DNA of 48,790 nucleotides, taken from assembly GCA_903951425.1 (NCBI GenBank), contig CAJBBX010000025.1, forward strand, positions 1 to 48,790, written 5' to 3'. Below are positions 9,046-17,732 of the stretch, one piece after another. Origin of the DNA: an uncultured Chthonomonas sp. GTDB lineage: Bacteria > Armatimonadota > Chthonomonadetes > Chthonomonadales > CAJBBX01. Both the position numbers and the translations under genes were made by a program. Each line of letters opens with the position of its first letter. Position 1 is the stretch's first letter. Below the pieces are notes generated by a model, which ran no database searches, had not been told where the DNA came from, and was given only the letters and a program-made list of their open reading frames with translations.

Positions 9046-11160
9046 TTGGGCAAGTGCTACTTCAACCGAGAGTTCAGCTGGCTGGCGTTTAACCGGCGTG
9101 TGCTGGAAGAGGCCCAGGACCAGAGGCATCCGCTCCTTGAGCGCGCCAAGTTTCTGGCCATCGTCCATGCGAACCTGGATGAGTTCTTCATGATTCGGGT
9201 CTCCGGCCTGTTGGAGCAGGTGGGTTCGGGCGTCAGCGTCCGGTCAGACGACGGGACCACGCCCGTGCAGCAACTCGCCGCCATCCGTCGAGACGTGACG
9301 GCCCTGCTGGCAGAGGCGTGGAGCTGCTTCGAGGAGGACATCGAACCCAAGCTGAGGACGGAAGGCATCATCCTGCAGAGCTATCACGACCTTCCCCCGG
9401 ATCAGGTGGCGGAAGCGCAGGCGTTCTACGGCACCCACGTGTTCCCGGTCCTGACGCCGCTGGCCGTGGACCAGGGCCATCCCTTCCCGCATATTTCCAA
9501 TCTCAGTCTGAGCCTTGCCGTGGTCCTGCGTGGCCCTACGGGGCAACCACGTTTCGCCCGCGTAAAGATACCGGATGTCTTCCCGCGGCTGGTGCCACTC
9601 TCGCCGGACGCCGCCGACGCCTTGCAGCGCGGCAGGCCGCAGTTCGTGCGCCTGTGGCTTGAGGACCTGGTCGCCGCACACCTGGCCGAGCTCTTCCGGG
9701 GCATGGAGGTGGTGGCAAGCTATCCGTTCCGCGTCATCCGCGATGCGGACCTTGAGATATGGACCGACGAGGCCGGCGACCTCCTGCAATCCATTGAGCA
9801 GAGCCTCCACCGCCGCCGGTTCGGAAGCGTGAGCCTCCTTGCGGTGGCTCCTGACATGCCCGAGGATGTGCGCGCCATGCTGGCAGACAACATGTCCCTG
9901 CCTGAGCACTCGGTCTACTCATCACCCGGTCGCCTCGGCTTGAGCGACCTGATGGCGCTGACGAAGCTCGACCTGCCGGACCTGAAGGACCGTCCGTTCC
10001 GGCCACACGTGCCGGCCGACGTGGAACCCAAGGCCGACATCTTCGCCGCCATCCGCCGCCGCGATATCCTGCTGCACCACCCGTTCGACAGCTTCACGCC
10101 CGTGGTCCGCCTTGTCGAGGCCGCGGCTACCGATCCGGCCGTGCTGGCCATCAAGCAGACCATCTACCGCGCCGGCAGCAATTCGCCCATCGTGGCGGCC
10201 CTGTCGGATGCGGCCCGGAGCGGCAAGCAGGTCTCGGTGCAGGTGGAGTTAAAGGCGCGTTTCGATGAGGAGAATAATATCGAGTGGGCCAGAGCCCTGG
10301 AGCGTGCCGGGGCGCATGTGGTCTACGGCGATGTGGCCATGAAGACGCACGCCAAGCTGCTGATGATAGTACGTCAGGACGCCGACGGCATTCGCAGGTA
10401 CCTCCACCTGGGCACTGGGAACTACAATGTGCGGACCGCGGAGCAGTACACCGACCTGGGCCTCCTGACCTGCGATGCCGACCTCGCCGAGGATGTGACC
10501 GACCTCTTCAACGCCCTGACGGGATACAGCGTGGTGGATCGCTACCGTAAGCTGCTCGTGTCGCCCGGGGGCATCCGTGCCGGGGTCGTAGAGCGTATCC
10601 AGAGATCGGCCAAACTGGCCGAGGGCGGCGCGCCTGCTCAGATCATCTTCAAGATGAACTCGCTCACTGACAGGAAGTGCATCGACGCGCTCTACAAGGC
10701 GTCGCAGGCGGGCGTCCGCATCAACCTGATCATCCGCGGCAGCTGCTGCCTGGTGCCGGGAGTACCGGGCCTCAGCGAGAACATCACGGTGACCAGCATC
10801 GTGGGCCGCTTCCTGGAGCACAGCCGCCTCTTCTGCTTCTCTGTTGCAGACGACGACTGGGAGGTCTGGCTGGGTAGCGCGGACCTGATGGAACGCAATC
10901 TGGACCGGCGCGTGGAGTCTCTCTTCCCGATTCTGGACCCAGTCCGCCGAAAGTGGATCACTTCCGAGTACTTGCCCGCGTACATGAGAGATGTAGCCAA
11001 GTCCCGTACGCTCACGCGGTCCGGCGCATATGAGCGCGCGTACGGCGACGGCGAAGGGCAATGGTGGAATGCGCAGGAGTGGTTCATGCAGTTCGCCGAA
11101 CGGCAAACGCTGCGGCAGCAGCGATCCATGGGCCTCCGCAAGCAGAAGGTGAGCGACTGA
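9046..11160 (+). CDS. ppk1: Polyphosphate kinase 1
   Basis: PPK1 reversibly transfers the ATP gamma-phosphate onto inorganic polyphosphate. The protein opens with the family N-terminus YFNREFSWLAFNRRVLEEA. It carries both conserved histidines: one in MKTHAKLLMI (codon 435) and one in YLHLGTGNYN (codon 454). These positions coincide with the E. coli active-site numbering. The length of 704 aa is normal (about 690-720). The TTG start at 9046 is supported by GGAGGAG at 9031-9037 with an 8-base spacer. The gene lies 26 bases after the HNH-repeat gene on the same strand, so the two may share the promoter at 8318. Confidence 0.97.
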   Translation: MGKCYFNREFSWLAFNRRVLEEAQDQRHPLLERAKFLAIVHANLDEFFMIRVSGLLEQVGSGVSVRSDDGTTPVQQLAAIRRDVTALLAEAWSCFEEDIEPKLRTEGIILQSYHDLPPDQVAEAQAFYGTHVFPVLTPLAVDQGHPFPHISNLSLSLAVVLRGPTGQPRFARVKIPDVFPRLVPLSPDAADALQRGRPQFVRLWLEDLVAAHLAELFRGMEVVASYPFRVIRDADLEIWTDEAGDLLQSIEQSLHRRRFGSVSLLAVAPDMPEDVRAMLADNMSLPEHSVYSSPGRLGLSDLMALTKLDLPDLKDRPFRPHVPADVEPKADIFAAIRRRDILLHHPFDSFTPVVRLVEAAATDPAVLAIKQTIYRAGSNSPIVAALSDAARSGKQVSVQVELKARFDEENNIEWARALERAGAHVVYGDVAMKTHAKLLMIVRQDADGIRRYLHLGTGNYNVRTAEQYTDLGLLTCDADLAEDVTDLFNALTGYSVVDRYRKLLVSPGGIRAGVVERIQRSAKLAEGGAPAQIIFKMNSLTDRKCIDALYKASQAGVRINLIIRGSCCLVPGVPGLSENITVTSIVGRFLEHSRLFCFSVADDDWEVWLGSADLMERNLDRRVESLFPILDPVRRKWITSEYLPAYMRDVAKSRTLTRSGAYERAYGDGEGQWWNAQEWFMQFAERQTLRQQRSMGLRKQKVSD

Positions 11161-11190
11161 ACCCGCGGACCTGCGCGACTCTGGCGCAGG

Positions 11191-11210
11191 TATACTGGTG
11201 CCCGCACCAG
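11191..11210 (+). promoter_or_regulatory. Candidate nuo promoter -10 with overlapping inverted repeat
   Basis: The gap between ppk1 and nuoA contains TATACT (11191-11196), a 5/6 match to the -10 consensus. It overlaps an inverted repeat, CTGGTG-CCCG-CACCAG (11195-11210), that could be an operator. No convincing -35 element lies at the right distance. Transcription from here would begin near 11203, downstream of the in-frame GTG at 11198. That supports a nuoA start at 11252. Confidence 0.4.
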
Positions 11211-11251
11211 CACAGGTGCGATCGGCGGCGCCGGCCGCACACCACGATGGA

Positions 11252-11770
11252 ATGGAGCCGACTCAGCACGTGAGTGGATACATACCGATCGTTGTAATGC
11301 TCTGCCTGGCGGCGCTTCTGGCGGCCGTCATGGTTATGGGCTCCCACATTCTGGGTCCGCACAAGCCCAGCCGGTTCAAGGTCGCTCCGTACGAGTGCGG
11401 CGTCACCCCGGTCGGGTCTGCCCGTGAGCGGTTCCCGGTTCGCTTCTTCCTGGTGGCCATGCTTTTCATCGTGTTCGACGTGGAGACAGTCTTCTTGTTC
11501 CCATGGGCCGCCACCTTCGGCGCCGGTGATCGGGGCATCAAGCTTTTCCTGCTGGGCGAGATGGGCGTCTTCATCGCCCTCCTGCTCGTGGCCTACGCCT
11601 ATGTATGGCAGGCCGGAGCGTTGGACTGGAGCGATGGCGCCCGCGTGCAGCATGAGGTCACCCCGCCCGAGGCCCTGTCCGTGCGTACCCCGATCCTCTT
11701 CGGCAACGAAGGGTCAGGTCCGGTGAACCTCCCATCCGTCGCGAAGCTTGCGGTGCCGGCCGATGTGTGA
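11252..11770 (+). CDS. nuoA: NADH-quinone oxidoreductase subunit A, with C-terminal extension
   Basis: NuoA is a small membrane subunit of complex I at the junction with the peripheral arm. Diagnostic features are YECGV (the cysteine loop), RFPVRFFLVAMLFIVFDVE and three hydrophobic helices. The family usually stops soon after the last helix at a sequence like ALEW (here GALDW). This protein continues for about 45 residues in a proline-rich soluble tail. I chose the ATG at 11252 (172 aa), with GTG at 11198 and GTG at 11270 as alternatives; none has a strong ribosome binding site. The 3' end overlaps nuoC by 8 bases. The usual next gene, nuoB, is missing. Confidence 0.92.
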   Translation: MEPTQHVSGYIPIVVMLCLAALLAAVMVMGSHILGPHKPSRFKVAPYECGVTPVGSARERFPVRFFLVAMLFIVFDVETVFLFPWAATFGAGDRGIKLFLLGEMGVFIALLLVAYAYVWQAGALDWSDGARVQHEVTPPEALSVRTPILFGNEGSGPVNLPSVAKLAVPADV

Positions 11771-12398
11771 CGCCGCCAGGCCGGGTTCACTTACCGACGC
11801 CGAGCGCCTGCAGTCGCTGCTGCCCCAGGCTGTGATCAGCATCGACGTCTCTGCTGGCGACGTGCGGGTGATGGTTCGCCGCGAGTGCATCGTGGATGTC
11901 GTTCGGCTCCTGCACGACGACCCCGAGCTCCAGTACACCTTCTTCTGCGAGTGCCTCGGCGTCGACTACCTGGACGTGCATACAGGCGCATCGATCCAGG
12001 GTAAGGGGCACCGGTACGAAGTCGTCTACAACCTCTGCTCGCTGGTCGATCCGGCCACAGGCGCACTCCGGAATAGACGGCTGTTCCTGAAGGTGCCGGT
12101 GCCTGCGACGGACCCGGAAGTGCCCTCGGTCACCTCGGTGTTCGGCGGCGCCGGCTTCCCCGAGCGTGAGGTCTACGACCTGATGGGCATCCGCTTCAGC
12201 GGGCACCCGGACCTGCGCCGGATTCTCATGTCGGACGATTGGTCGGGGCATCCGTTGCGCAAGGACTACCCGCTGGGTGGTGAGCGCGTGCAGTTCCCGG
12301 GCGGCACGACCGGCCCCTCCGTGGGCGAGAGCGTGGTGCAGCACGCCGGCGAGAGCTTCACGGGCCGCACCGCTAGCGCCCTGGGCGATGTGGAGTAG
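11763..12398 (+). CDS. nuoC: NADH-quinone oxidoreductase subunit C (30 kDa)
   Basis: NuoC is a peripheral-arm subunit that packs against NuoD and NuoB near the quinone site. The 30-kDa-subunit signature EREVYDLMGIRFSGHPDLRR followed by HPLRKDYPL is clear. The protein is about 211 aa and is not fused to NuoB or NuoD. I placed the start at ATG 11763, inside the end of nuoA (ATGTGTGA overlap), which implies translational coupling. An in-frame GTG-type start 15 bases upstream is less likely. The C-terminal 35 residues after KDYPLGG are variable. Confidence 0.94.
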   Translation: MCDAARPGSLTDAERLQSLLPQAVISIDVSAGDVRVMVRRECIVDVVRLLHDDPELQYTFFCECLGVDYLDVHTGASIQGKGHRYEVVYNLCSLVDPATGALRNRRLFLKVPVPATDPEVPSVTSVFGGAGFPEREVYDLMGIRFSGHPDLRRILMSDDWSGHPLRKDYPLGGERVQFPGGTTGPSVGESVVQHAGESFTGRTASALGDVE

Positions 12399-12405
12399 AT
12401 CGGAA

Positions 12406-13662
12406 ATGTCAGCCAAACCCGCAACCGGCTCCGCAATCCGGACCCTCGTCGGTATGGCCGCGGCCAACGCCCTGGGCATTACGCTCGACCCCATTGACGA
12501 GACCACTATGGTCGTCAACATGGGTCCGCAGCACCCGTCGACCCATGGCGTCCTGCGACTGGTTATGGAACTTGACGGCGAGACGATCGTCCGCTGCACG
12601 CCGCACATCGGCTACGTTCATACGGGCATCGAGAAGACTGGCGAGTACCAGACCTACATGAAGGCGGTCACGATCACCGACCGCATGGACTACCTCTCTG
12701 CCCACATCAACAACCTGGCCTACACGCTGGCCGTTGAGAAGCTACTGGGCATCGAGATACCGCCGCGCGCCCAGGCGTTGCGAGTGATGCTGTCCGAGAT
12801 TCAGCGCATCGCCAGCCACCTGGTATGGCTCGCGACGCATGCGCTCGATATCGGGGCCATGACGGCCTACTTCTACGCCTTCCGCGACCGCGAGAAGCTT
12901 CTGGACCTGACGGAGATGATGTCGGGCGTCCGGCTGATGCCTTCGTGGATCGTGCCTGGAGGCCTCCGCGGCGATGCGCCGGAGGGCTGGTTCGAGCGGT
13001 GCGCCGCCGTCGTCGATGAGCTACCCATGCGGTTCGGCGAGTATGAGACGCTGCTTGACCAGAACCCAATCTGGCGCGAGCGCACGCAGGGCGTCGGTTG
13101 CATCACGGTGGATGAGTGCCTTAACCTGGGCGTTAGCGGGCCCACACTGCGGGCATCCGGCCTGGCTTACGACGTCCGCAAGGTGGCGCCCTACTGCGGC
13201 TTCGAGCGGTACGACTTCCATGTGCCCGTTGGCACGTTCGGCGACGTGTACGACCGCTACCGCGTCCGCTTGGCCGAGATGCGCCAGAGCCGCGAGATTC
13301 TGAAGCAGGCCATCGAGACCATGCCGGATGGGCCTGTGCGCGTGGGGGACCGAAAGGTCGCGCCGCCGCCACGGGCTGAGCTGGACACCTCCATGGAGGC
13401 TCTGATCCACCACTTTAAGCTGTGGACCGAGGGCATTCGCCCACCAGCCGGCGAGGCTTACGTGCCGGTGGAGTCGCCCAAGGGCGAGATCGGTTTCTAC
13501 CTCGTGTCCGACGGCTCCAACAAGCCGTGGCGCATGCACGAGCGTCCGCCGAGCTTCATGAATCTCCAGGCCCTTCCAAGGCTCTGCCAGGGTCGCCTGA
13601 TCGCCGACGTCGTCGCCATCATCGGTAGCATAGACATCGTGCTGGGGGAGATCGACAGATAA
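12406..13662 (+). CDS. nuoD: NADH-quinone oxidoreductase subunit D (49 kDa)
   Basis: NuoD forms much of the quinone-binding cavity and descends from the large subunit of [NiFe] hydrogenases. Visible marks are MGPQHPSTHGVLR, HIGYVHTGIEK, RMDYLSAHINNLAY and the C-terminal end ADVVAIIGSIDIVLGEIDR. The start at ATG 12406 (418 aa) gives the family-like N-terminus. A longer in-frame opening from 12277 reads into nuoC and lacks any similarity. The stop TAA shares one base with the nuoE ATG. NuoD normally contacts the N2 cluster of NuoB, which is not encoded nearby. Confidence 0.97.
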   Translation: MSAKPATGSAIRTLVGMAAANALGITLDPIDETTMVVNMGPQHPSTHGVLRLVMELDGETIVRCTPHIGYVHTGIEKTGEYQTYMKAVTITDRMDYLSAHINNLAYTLAVEKLLGIEIPPRAQALRVMLSEIQRIASHLVWLATHALDIGAMTAYFYAFRDREKLLDLTEMMSGVRLMPSWIVPGGLRGDAPEGWFERCAAVVDELPMRFGEYETLLDQNPIWRERTQGVGCITVDECLNLGVSGPTLRASGLAYDVRKVAPYCGFERYDFHVPVGTFGDVYDRYRVRLAEMRQSREILKQAIETMPDGPVRVGDRKVAPPPRAELDTSMEALIHHFKLWTEGIRPPAGEAYVPVESPKGEIGFYLVSDGSNKPWRMHERPPSFMNLQALPRLCQGRLIADVVAIIGSIDIVLGEIDR

Positions 13663-14237
13663 TGGTTGCAGCCTCCGCCGGCCGCTTCAGCGAAGCGGGA
13701 TTGGCACAGCTCACGGAGATCGTCTCCCATTACCCGGACCCGGGCGGGGCTATCCTGCCTGCCCTGTGGCTCGCACAGCGCGAGTATGGTGGTTGGTTGC
13801 CCGCCGAGGCCATTGTCGAAGTGGCCGCCCGGCTGGGCCGGCCTGCCTCCGAGATCCAGGGCGTCGCTTCGTTCTACACGATGTACAACATGCAGCAGCG
13901 TGGACGGCACCACATCGAAGTCTGCACCTGCCTGACGTGCGGTTGCCTGGGCGCCTATGAGGTCATCGACGAGCTAGAGAGAATTCTGGGCATCCACCTC
14001 GGCCAGGCGACGGCCGACGGCGAGTTCAGCCTGACCGAGGCCGAGTGCCTGAACTACTGCGAGGCGGCTACCGTCGTCCAGGTGGGTGAGAGGTACTTCG
14101 GCGGAGTGAACGCCGAGAACGCGGCGGATCTCATCGCACGGCTGCGAGGCTCGGAGGAGTGCACGCCAGTGTCGCTGTCCAATGCCATCGTTGAGGCGAT
14201 CGTGCCGGGTTACTTCGCGAGTTCTGCCCATGGCTGA
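13662..14237 (+). CDS. nuoE: NADH-quinone oxidoreductase subunit E (24 kDa, [2Fe-2S])
   Basis: NuoE is the thioredoxin-fold partner of NuoF and binds cluster N1a. The four expected cysteines are present: C88 and C93 in VCTCLTC, then C129 and C133 in ECLNYCEAA. The helical N-terminal part (ALWLAQREYGGWLP, GVASFYTMY) is typical. The protein ends with a tail of about 30 residues beyond the usual fold. The 8-base overlap with nuoF (ATGGCTGA) indicates coupled translation. Confidence 0.96.
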   Translation: MVAASAGRFSEAGLAQLTEIVSHYPDPGGAILPALWLAQREYGGWLPAEAIVEVAARLGRPASEIQGVASFYTMYNMQQRGRHHIEVCTCLTCGCLGAYEVIDELERILGIHLGQATADGEFSLTEAECLNYCEAATVVQVGERYFGGVNAENAADLIARLRGSEECTPVSLSNAIVEAIVPGYFASSAHG

Positions 14238-15561
14238 GCTACAGGTACTGCTGCAGCACCGGAATGTTCCCGGCATCGACGGCATCGACGTGTACGAGAG
14301 CCACGGCGGCTATGCGGGCCTCCGCGCCGCGCTCGGCAAGGAGCGCCAGGGCGTCATCGACGAAGTGAAGGCCTCCGGCTTGCGCGGACGAGGAGGCGCC
14401 GGGTTCCCGACCTGGATCAAGTGGAACGGACTACCCAAGAGCGGGCCTGCCCAGCACTACCTGCTCTGCAACGCAGACGAAGGCGAGCCCGGCACATTCA
14501 AGGATCGCGAACTGCTCCTCAAGTTGCCGCACATGGTTGTTGAGGGTATGGCCATCGCTGCCTACGCCACGCGGTCGACCAACGGCTTCGCCTATGTTCG
14601 AGGCGAGTTCGTCGAGTCTGCCGCGCAACTGCGGAAGGCCATCGATCAGGCATACCGGCGTGGCTACCTGGGCCGCAACATCCTGGGCCACTCGGACTTC
14701 TGCTTCGACCTGCACATCCACACCGGTGCCGGTAGCTACGAGTGCGGAGAAGAGACGGCCCTCATGAGCAGCCTCATGGGCGAGCGCGGGCAGCCGCGGC
14801 TCAAGCCGCCGCACGGCCCCCTGCCGGTGGTGTCCGGCGTATGGGGTTCGCCGACCCTGATCAACAACGTGGAGACCTACGCCTGCGTGCCGCACATCCT
14901 GACCCACGGCGGCGCCTGGTACGCGGCCATGGGTACGCAGCGTAGCCCCGGCACGAAGATCTTCTCGGTGAGCGGCCATGTAGCACGGCCCGGGAACTAC
15001 GAGGTAGAGCTGGGTACGCCGCTGACTGAACTGATCGAACTGGCCGGCGGAGTTGTCGGCGGAGCGTTGAAGGCAGTGATCCCGGGCGGAAGCTCGGTGC
15101 CGATCCTGCCGGCGGAGAAGTGCGCCGGCGTCACGCTGGACTACGAGGGTTGCCAGGCCGCGGGCACGATGCTCGGATCCGGCGGCTTCATGGTCTTCAA
15201 CGATAAGACCGACATCGTCGCCCTCATGCGGCGTACGGCCCAGTTCTACGCCCACGAGTCCTGCGGCAAGTGTACGCCCTGTCGCGAGGGCACACGGTGG
15301 ATGTCGCGCGTGCTGGACCGGATCACTTCAGGCGCCGGCCGCATGGAGGACATCGACCTGCTGCTCTCGATCTGCGACCAGATCGACGGCCGATCCTATT
15401 GCCCGCTGGGCGATGCGGCGTCGTGGCCTATCCGCGCAGGCATCCGCAACTTCCGCCATGAGTTCGAGCACTGGGTGCGCCATGGCAGCTCACCGATCTC
15501 CGGCTTCGTGCCGCCTGTCCGCTCCCACGGGCCCGCTTCCGTTCCGGGCAGGCAGGAGTAA
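14230..15561 (+). CDS. nuoF: NADH-quinone oxidoreductase subunit F (51 kDa, FMN, NADH-binding)
   Basis: NuoF oxidises NADH. The glycine-rich nucleotide/FMN motif GLRGRGGAGFP is at 50-60 and NADEGEPGTFKDR at 81-93. The N3 [4Fe-4S] ligands are C345, C348 and C351 in ESCGKCTPCREG, with C391 in SYCPLGD. I used the ATG at 14230 (443 aa). The frame opens 48 bases earlier inside nuoE, but those residues are not family-like. Length and motifs are all normal. Confidence 0.97.
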   Translation: MAELQVLLQHRNVPGIDGIDVYESHGGYAGLRAALGKERQGVIDEVKASGLRGRGGAGFPTWIKWNGLPKSGPAQHYLLCNADEGEPGTFKDRELLLKLPHMVVEGMAIAAYATRSTNGFAYVRGEFVESAAQLRKAIDQAYRRGYLGRNILGHSDFCFDLHIHTGAGSYECGEETALMSSLMGERGQPRLKPPHGPLPVVSGVWGSPTLINNVETYACVPHILTHGGAWYAAMGTQRSPGTKIFSVSGHVARPGNYEVELGTPLTELIELAGGVVGGALKAVIPGGSSVPILPAEKCAGVTLDYEGCQAAGTMLGSGGFMVFNDKTDIVALMRRTAQFYAHESCGKCTPCREGTRWMSRVLDRITSGAGRMEDIDLLLSICDQIDGRSYCPLGDAASWPIRAGIRNFRHEFEHWVRHGSSPISGFVPPVRSHGPASVPGRQE

Positions 15562-15590
15562 CCTGCGCTCGCTCAGGGCACACTCTCACC

Positions 15591-17732
15591 ATGAATGATA
15601 TCAAACTGGTTAATGTGACCATAGACGGAGTGCCTCTCCAGGTCCCGAAGGGAGAGCGCATCATCGAGTCGGCTCGCCGAGCCGGCATCGATATCCCGTA
15701 CTTCTGCTACCATCCGCGTCTCTCCATGGAGAACGGCGCCAACTGCCGCATGTGCCTGGTCGAGATGGCCATGCCGCGGACCGGCCCCGACGGCACGGTG
15801 ACGCTGGCGAGGCATCCCAAGCCGCAGACAGCTTGCAGCCTCCCCGCCGACGAGGGCATGGTGGTGGAGACGGAGACCGAGGCCATCGTTAAGGCCCGCA
15901 AGGGCGTCCTCGAGTTCCTGCTGATCAACCACCCGCTCGACTGCCCGGTCTGCGACCGCGGCGGCGAGTGCCCGCTCCAGAACAACACGCTACACTACGG
16001 CGCCGGCGCCAGCCGCTACATCGAGGCCAAGCGCCACTACCCGAAGGCCTACCCGCTTTCGGAGCATGTGGTGCTGGATCGAGAGCGCTGTATCCAGTGC
16101 GCCCGATGCACGCGCTTCACCCAGGATATCTCCGGCGATGCGCAACTCGACTTCCTGAAGCGCGGCGCGGACACGCACATCGGAACGTTCAACGCCGAGG
16201 CGTTCTCGTCGCTCTTCTCCGGCAATACGATCGAAATCTGCCCGGTGGGTGCGCTGACCTCGCGCGACTACCGCTTCCAGGCGCGCCCGTGGGACCTCGC
16301 CACCCAGAAGTCCATTTGCCCGGAGTGCAGCAACGGCTGTACTATCAAGCTCGACCACCGCGACGGGCGCGTTCTCCGTGTGAACGGGCGGATCAACGAG
16401 GCCGTGAACGAGGAGTGGACCTGCGACCGTGGCAAGTTCGGCCTCCCGTCCGCCATCTCGGACGAGCGCCTGACTGCGCCGCTCCTGCGCGACGGAGACC
16501 GGTTCCGCGAGGTCTCGTGGGATGTGGCGCTGGGCGTTGTGGCCGACAAGCTGAAGGCCGCCGGCAAGCAGTCCGCAGTCCTTGCCGGCCCGAAGCTGGC
16601 CAACGAAGACCTCTATGCACTTCAGGCGCTGTTCCATGGCGGCTTGGGCTCAAACCGAAGCGACTACCGCATGGGTGCGCGGCACTCGGAGGTGCGCGAC
16701 GCGGCGGCCAAGCTCTTCGGACCGGACCCGATGCCGACCGGCATAGCCGGACTGGAGGCGAGCCCCTGGACCCTGGTGGTCGGCGCCGACCTGGCGGTGG
16801 AGCAGCCGATGCTCTACCTCCGCCTGCGCAAGGCGTGGCGGTTCGGCAAGGCCAAGGCGCTGGAGGTGATCCCGTCCTCCGCTCCGGCCAACACCCACAT
16901 AGGCGCGTTCGCATGGTCCTCGGTGCGTTACGCCGACGGCGGACTGGCCGAAGCCCTCCGTAGCGCCTGCGCCGTGTTGCTGGCCGAGATGCCGGGCCTG
17001 ACGACTTCACCCGAGGTGATCGCCTGGGTCGCGGCCGGGACGTCGCCGGCTGACGGTATAGCTTCACGCCGGATGGCGGCCGCGCTGTCGGTTGGTCCGG
17101 GTTTGATCCTGGTGGGGGAGGATGCGTTCTCCGGCCCGGACTGGCGCGCGGGGCTGGTGGCTCTGGGCCACCTCGCGGCGCTTACGGGCTCTATGGGCTC
17201 CGTGAACCTGCTGGTCTCCAACTGCAACGACCGCGGCGCCGACGCCTTGGGCTTCGGCGATGGGCAACTCGCCACAGCGGGCATTCTGGCCGGAGCCGCC
17301 TCCGGAGCCGTGCCCGCTCTCTGGATCGCCGGCGCCGACCCGGTGACGCAGTACCACGACAGGCCGGCGGCCATAGCCGCATTGGAGCAGGCCTCGTTCC
17401 TGGTAGTGAGCGATATCAGGCTTACCGCTACTGCGCGCATGGCCGATGTTGTTCTGCCCAGTTGCTCAGTAGCCGAGCGTGACGGTACCTTCACAAACGT
17501 CGAAGGGCGCGTGCAACGGTTCTGGAAGGCGTTCGAGCCGCGAGGGTCGGCCTCGCCGGACTGGCTGATCGCCTCCCGCCTTCTGCAGCGGCTGGGCAAG
17601 CCGAGCGTCTGGTTCGGATGGCGTGATGTGCTGGAAGAGGTCCGGTCGCGGGTGCCGGCCTTCGGCGAGGTTCGCTTCGAGGAGTTGGATAAGGACGGAG
17701 CCATGCTCGTGATCCAGCAGGTGGTGGACTGA
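15591..17732 (+). CDS. nuoG: NADH-quinone oxidoreductase subunit G (75 kDa)
   Basis: NuoG carries much of the electron-transfer chain of the peripheral arm. Cluster ligands can be read in order: [2Fe-2S] N1b at C39, C52, C55 and C82; the His-ligated N5 at H114, C118, C121 and C127; N4 at C167, C170, C173 and C217. A further CPECSNGC set (C243, C246, C250) plus C278 is the off-pathway N7 site found in only some bacteria. The C-terminal two thirds are a molybdopterin-oxidoreductase-like domain that is non-catalytic in complex I. The 713-aa length is normal. The stop overlaps the nuoH start by one base. Confidence 0.96.
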   Translation: MNDIKLVNVTIDGVPLQVPKGERIIESARRAGIDIPYFCYHPRLSMENGANCRMCLVEMAMPRTGPDGTVTLARHPKPQTACSLPADEGMVVETETEAIVKARKGVLEFLLINHPLDCPVCDRGGECPLQNNTLHYGAGASRYIEAKRHYPKAYPLSEHVVLDRERCIQCARCTRFTQDISGDAQLDFLKRGADTHIGTFNAEAFSSLFSGNTIEICPVGALTSRDYRFQARPWDLATQKSICPECSNGCTIKLDHRDGRVLRVNGRINEAVNEEWTCDRGKFGLPSAISDERLTAPLLRDGDRFREVSWDVALGVVADKLKAAGKQSAVLAGPKLANEDLYALQALFHGGLGSNRSDYRMGARHSEVRDAAAKLFGPDPMPTGIAGLEASPWTLVVGADLAVEQPMLYLRLRKAWRFGKAKALEVIPSSAPANTHIGAFAWSSVRYADGGLAEALRSACAVLLAEMPGLTTSPEVIAWVAAGTSPADGIASRRMAAALSVGPGLILVGEDAFSGPDWRAGLVALGHLAALTGSMGSVNLLVSNCNDRGADALGFGDGQLATAGILAGAASGAVPALWIAGADPVTQYHDRPAAIAALEQASFLVVSDIRLTATARMADVVLPSCSVAERDGTFTNVEGRVQRFWKAFEPRGSASPDWLIASRLLQRLGKPSVWFGWRDVLEEVRSRVPAFGEVRFEELDKDGAMLVIQQVVD

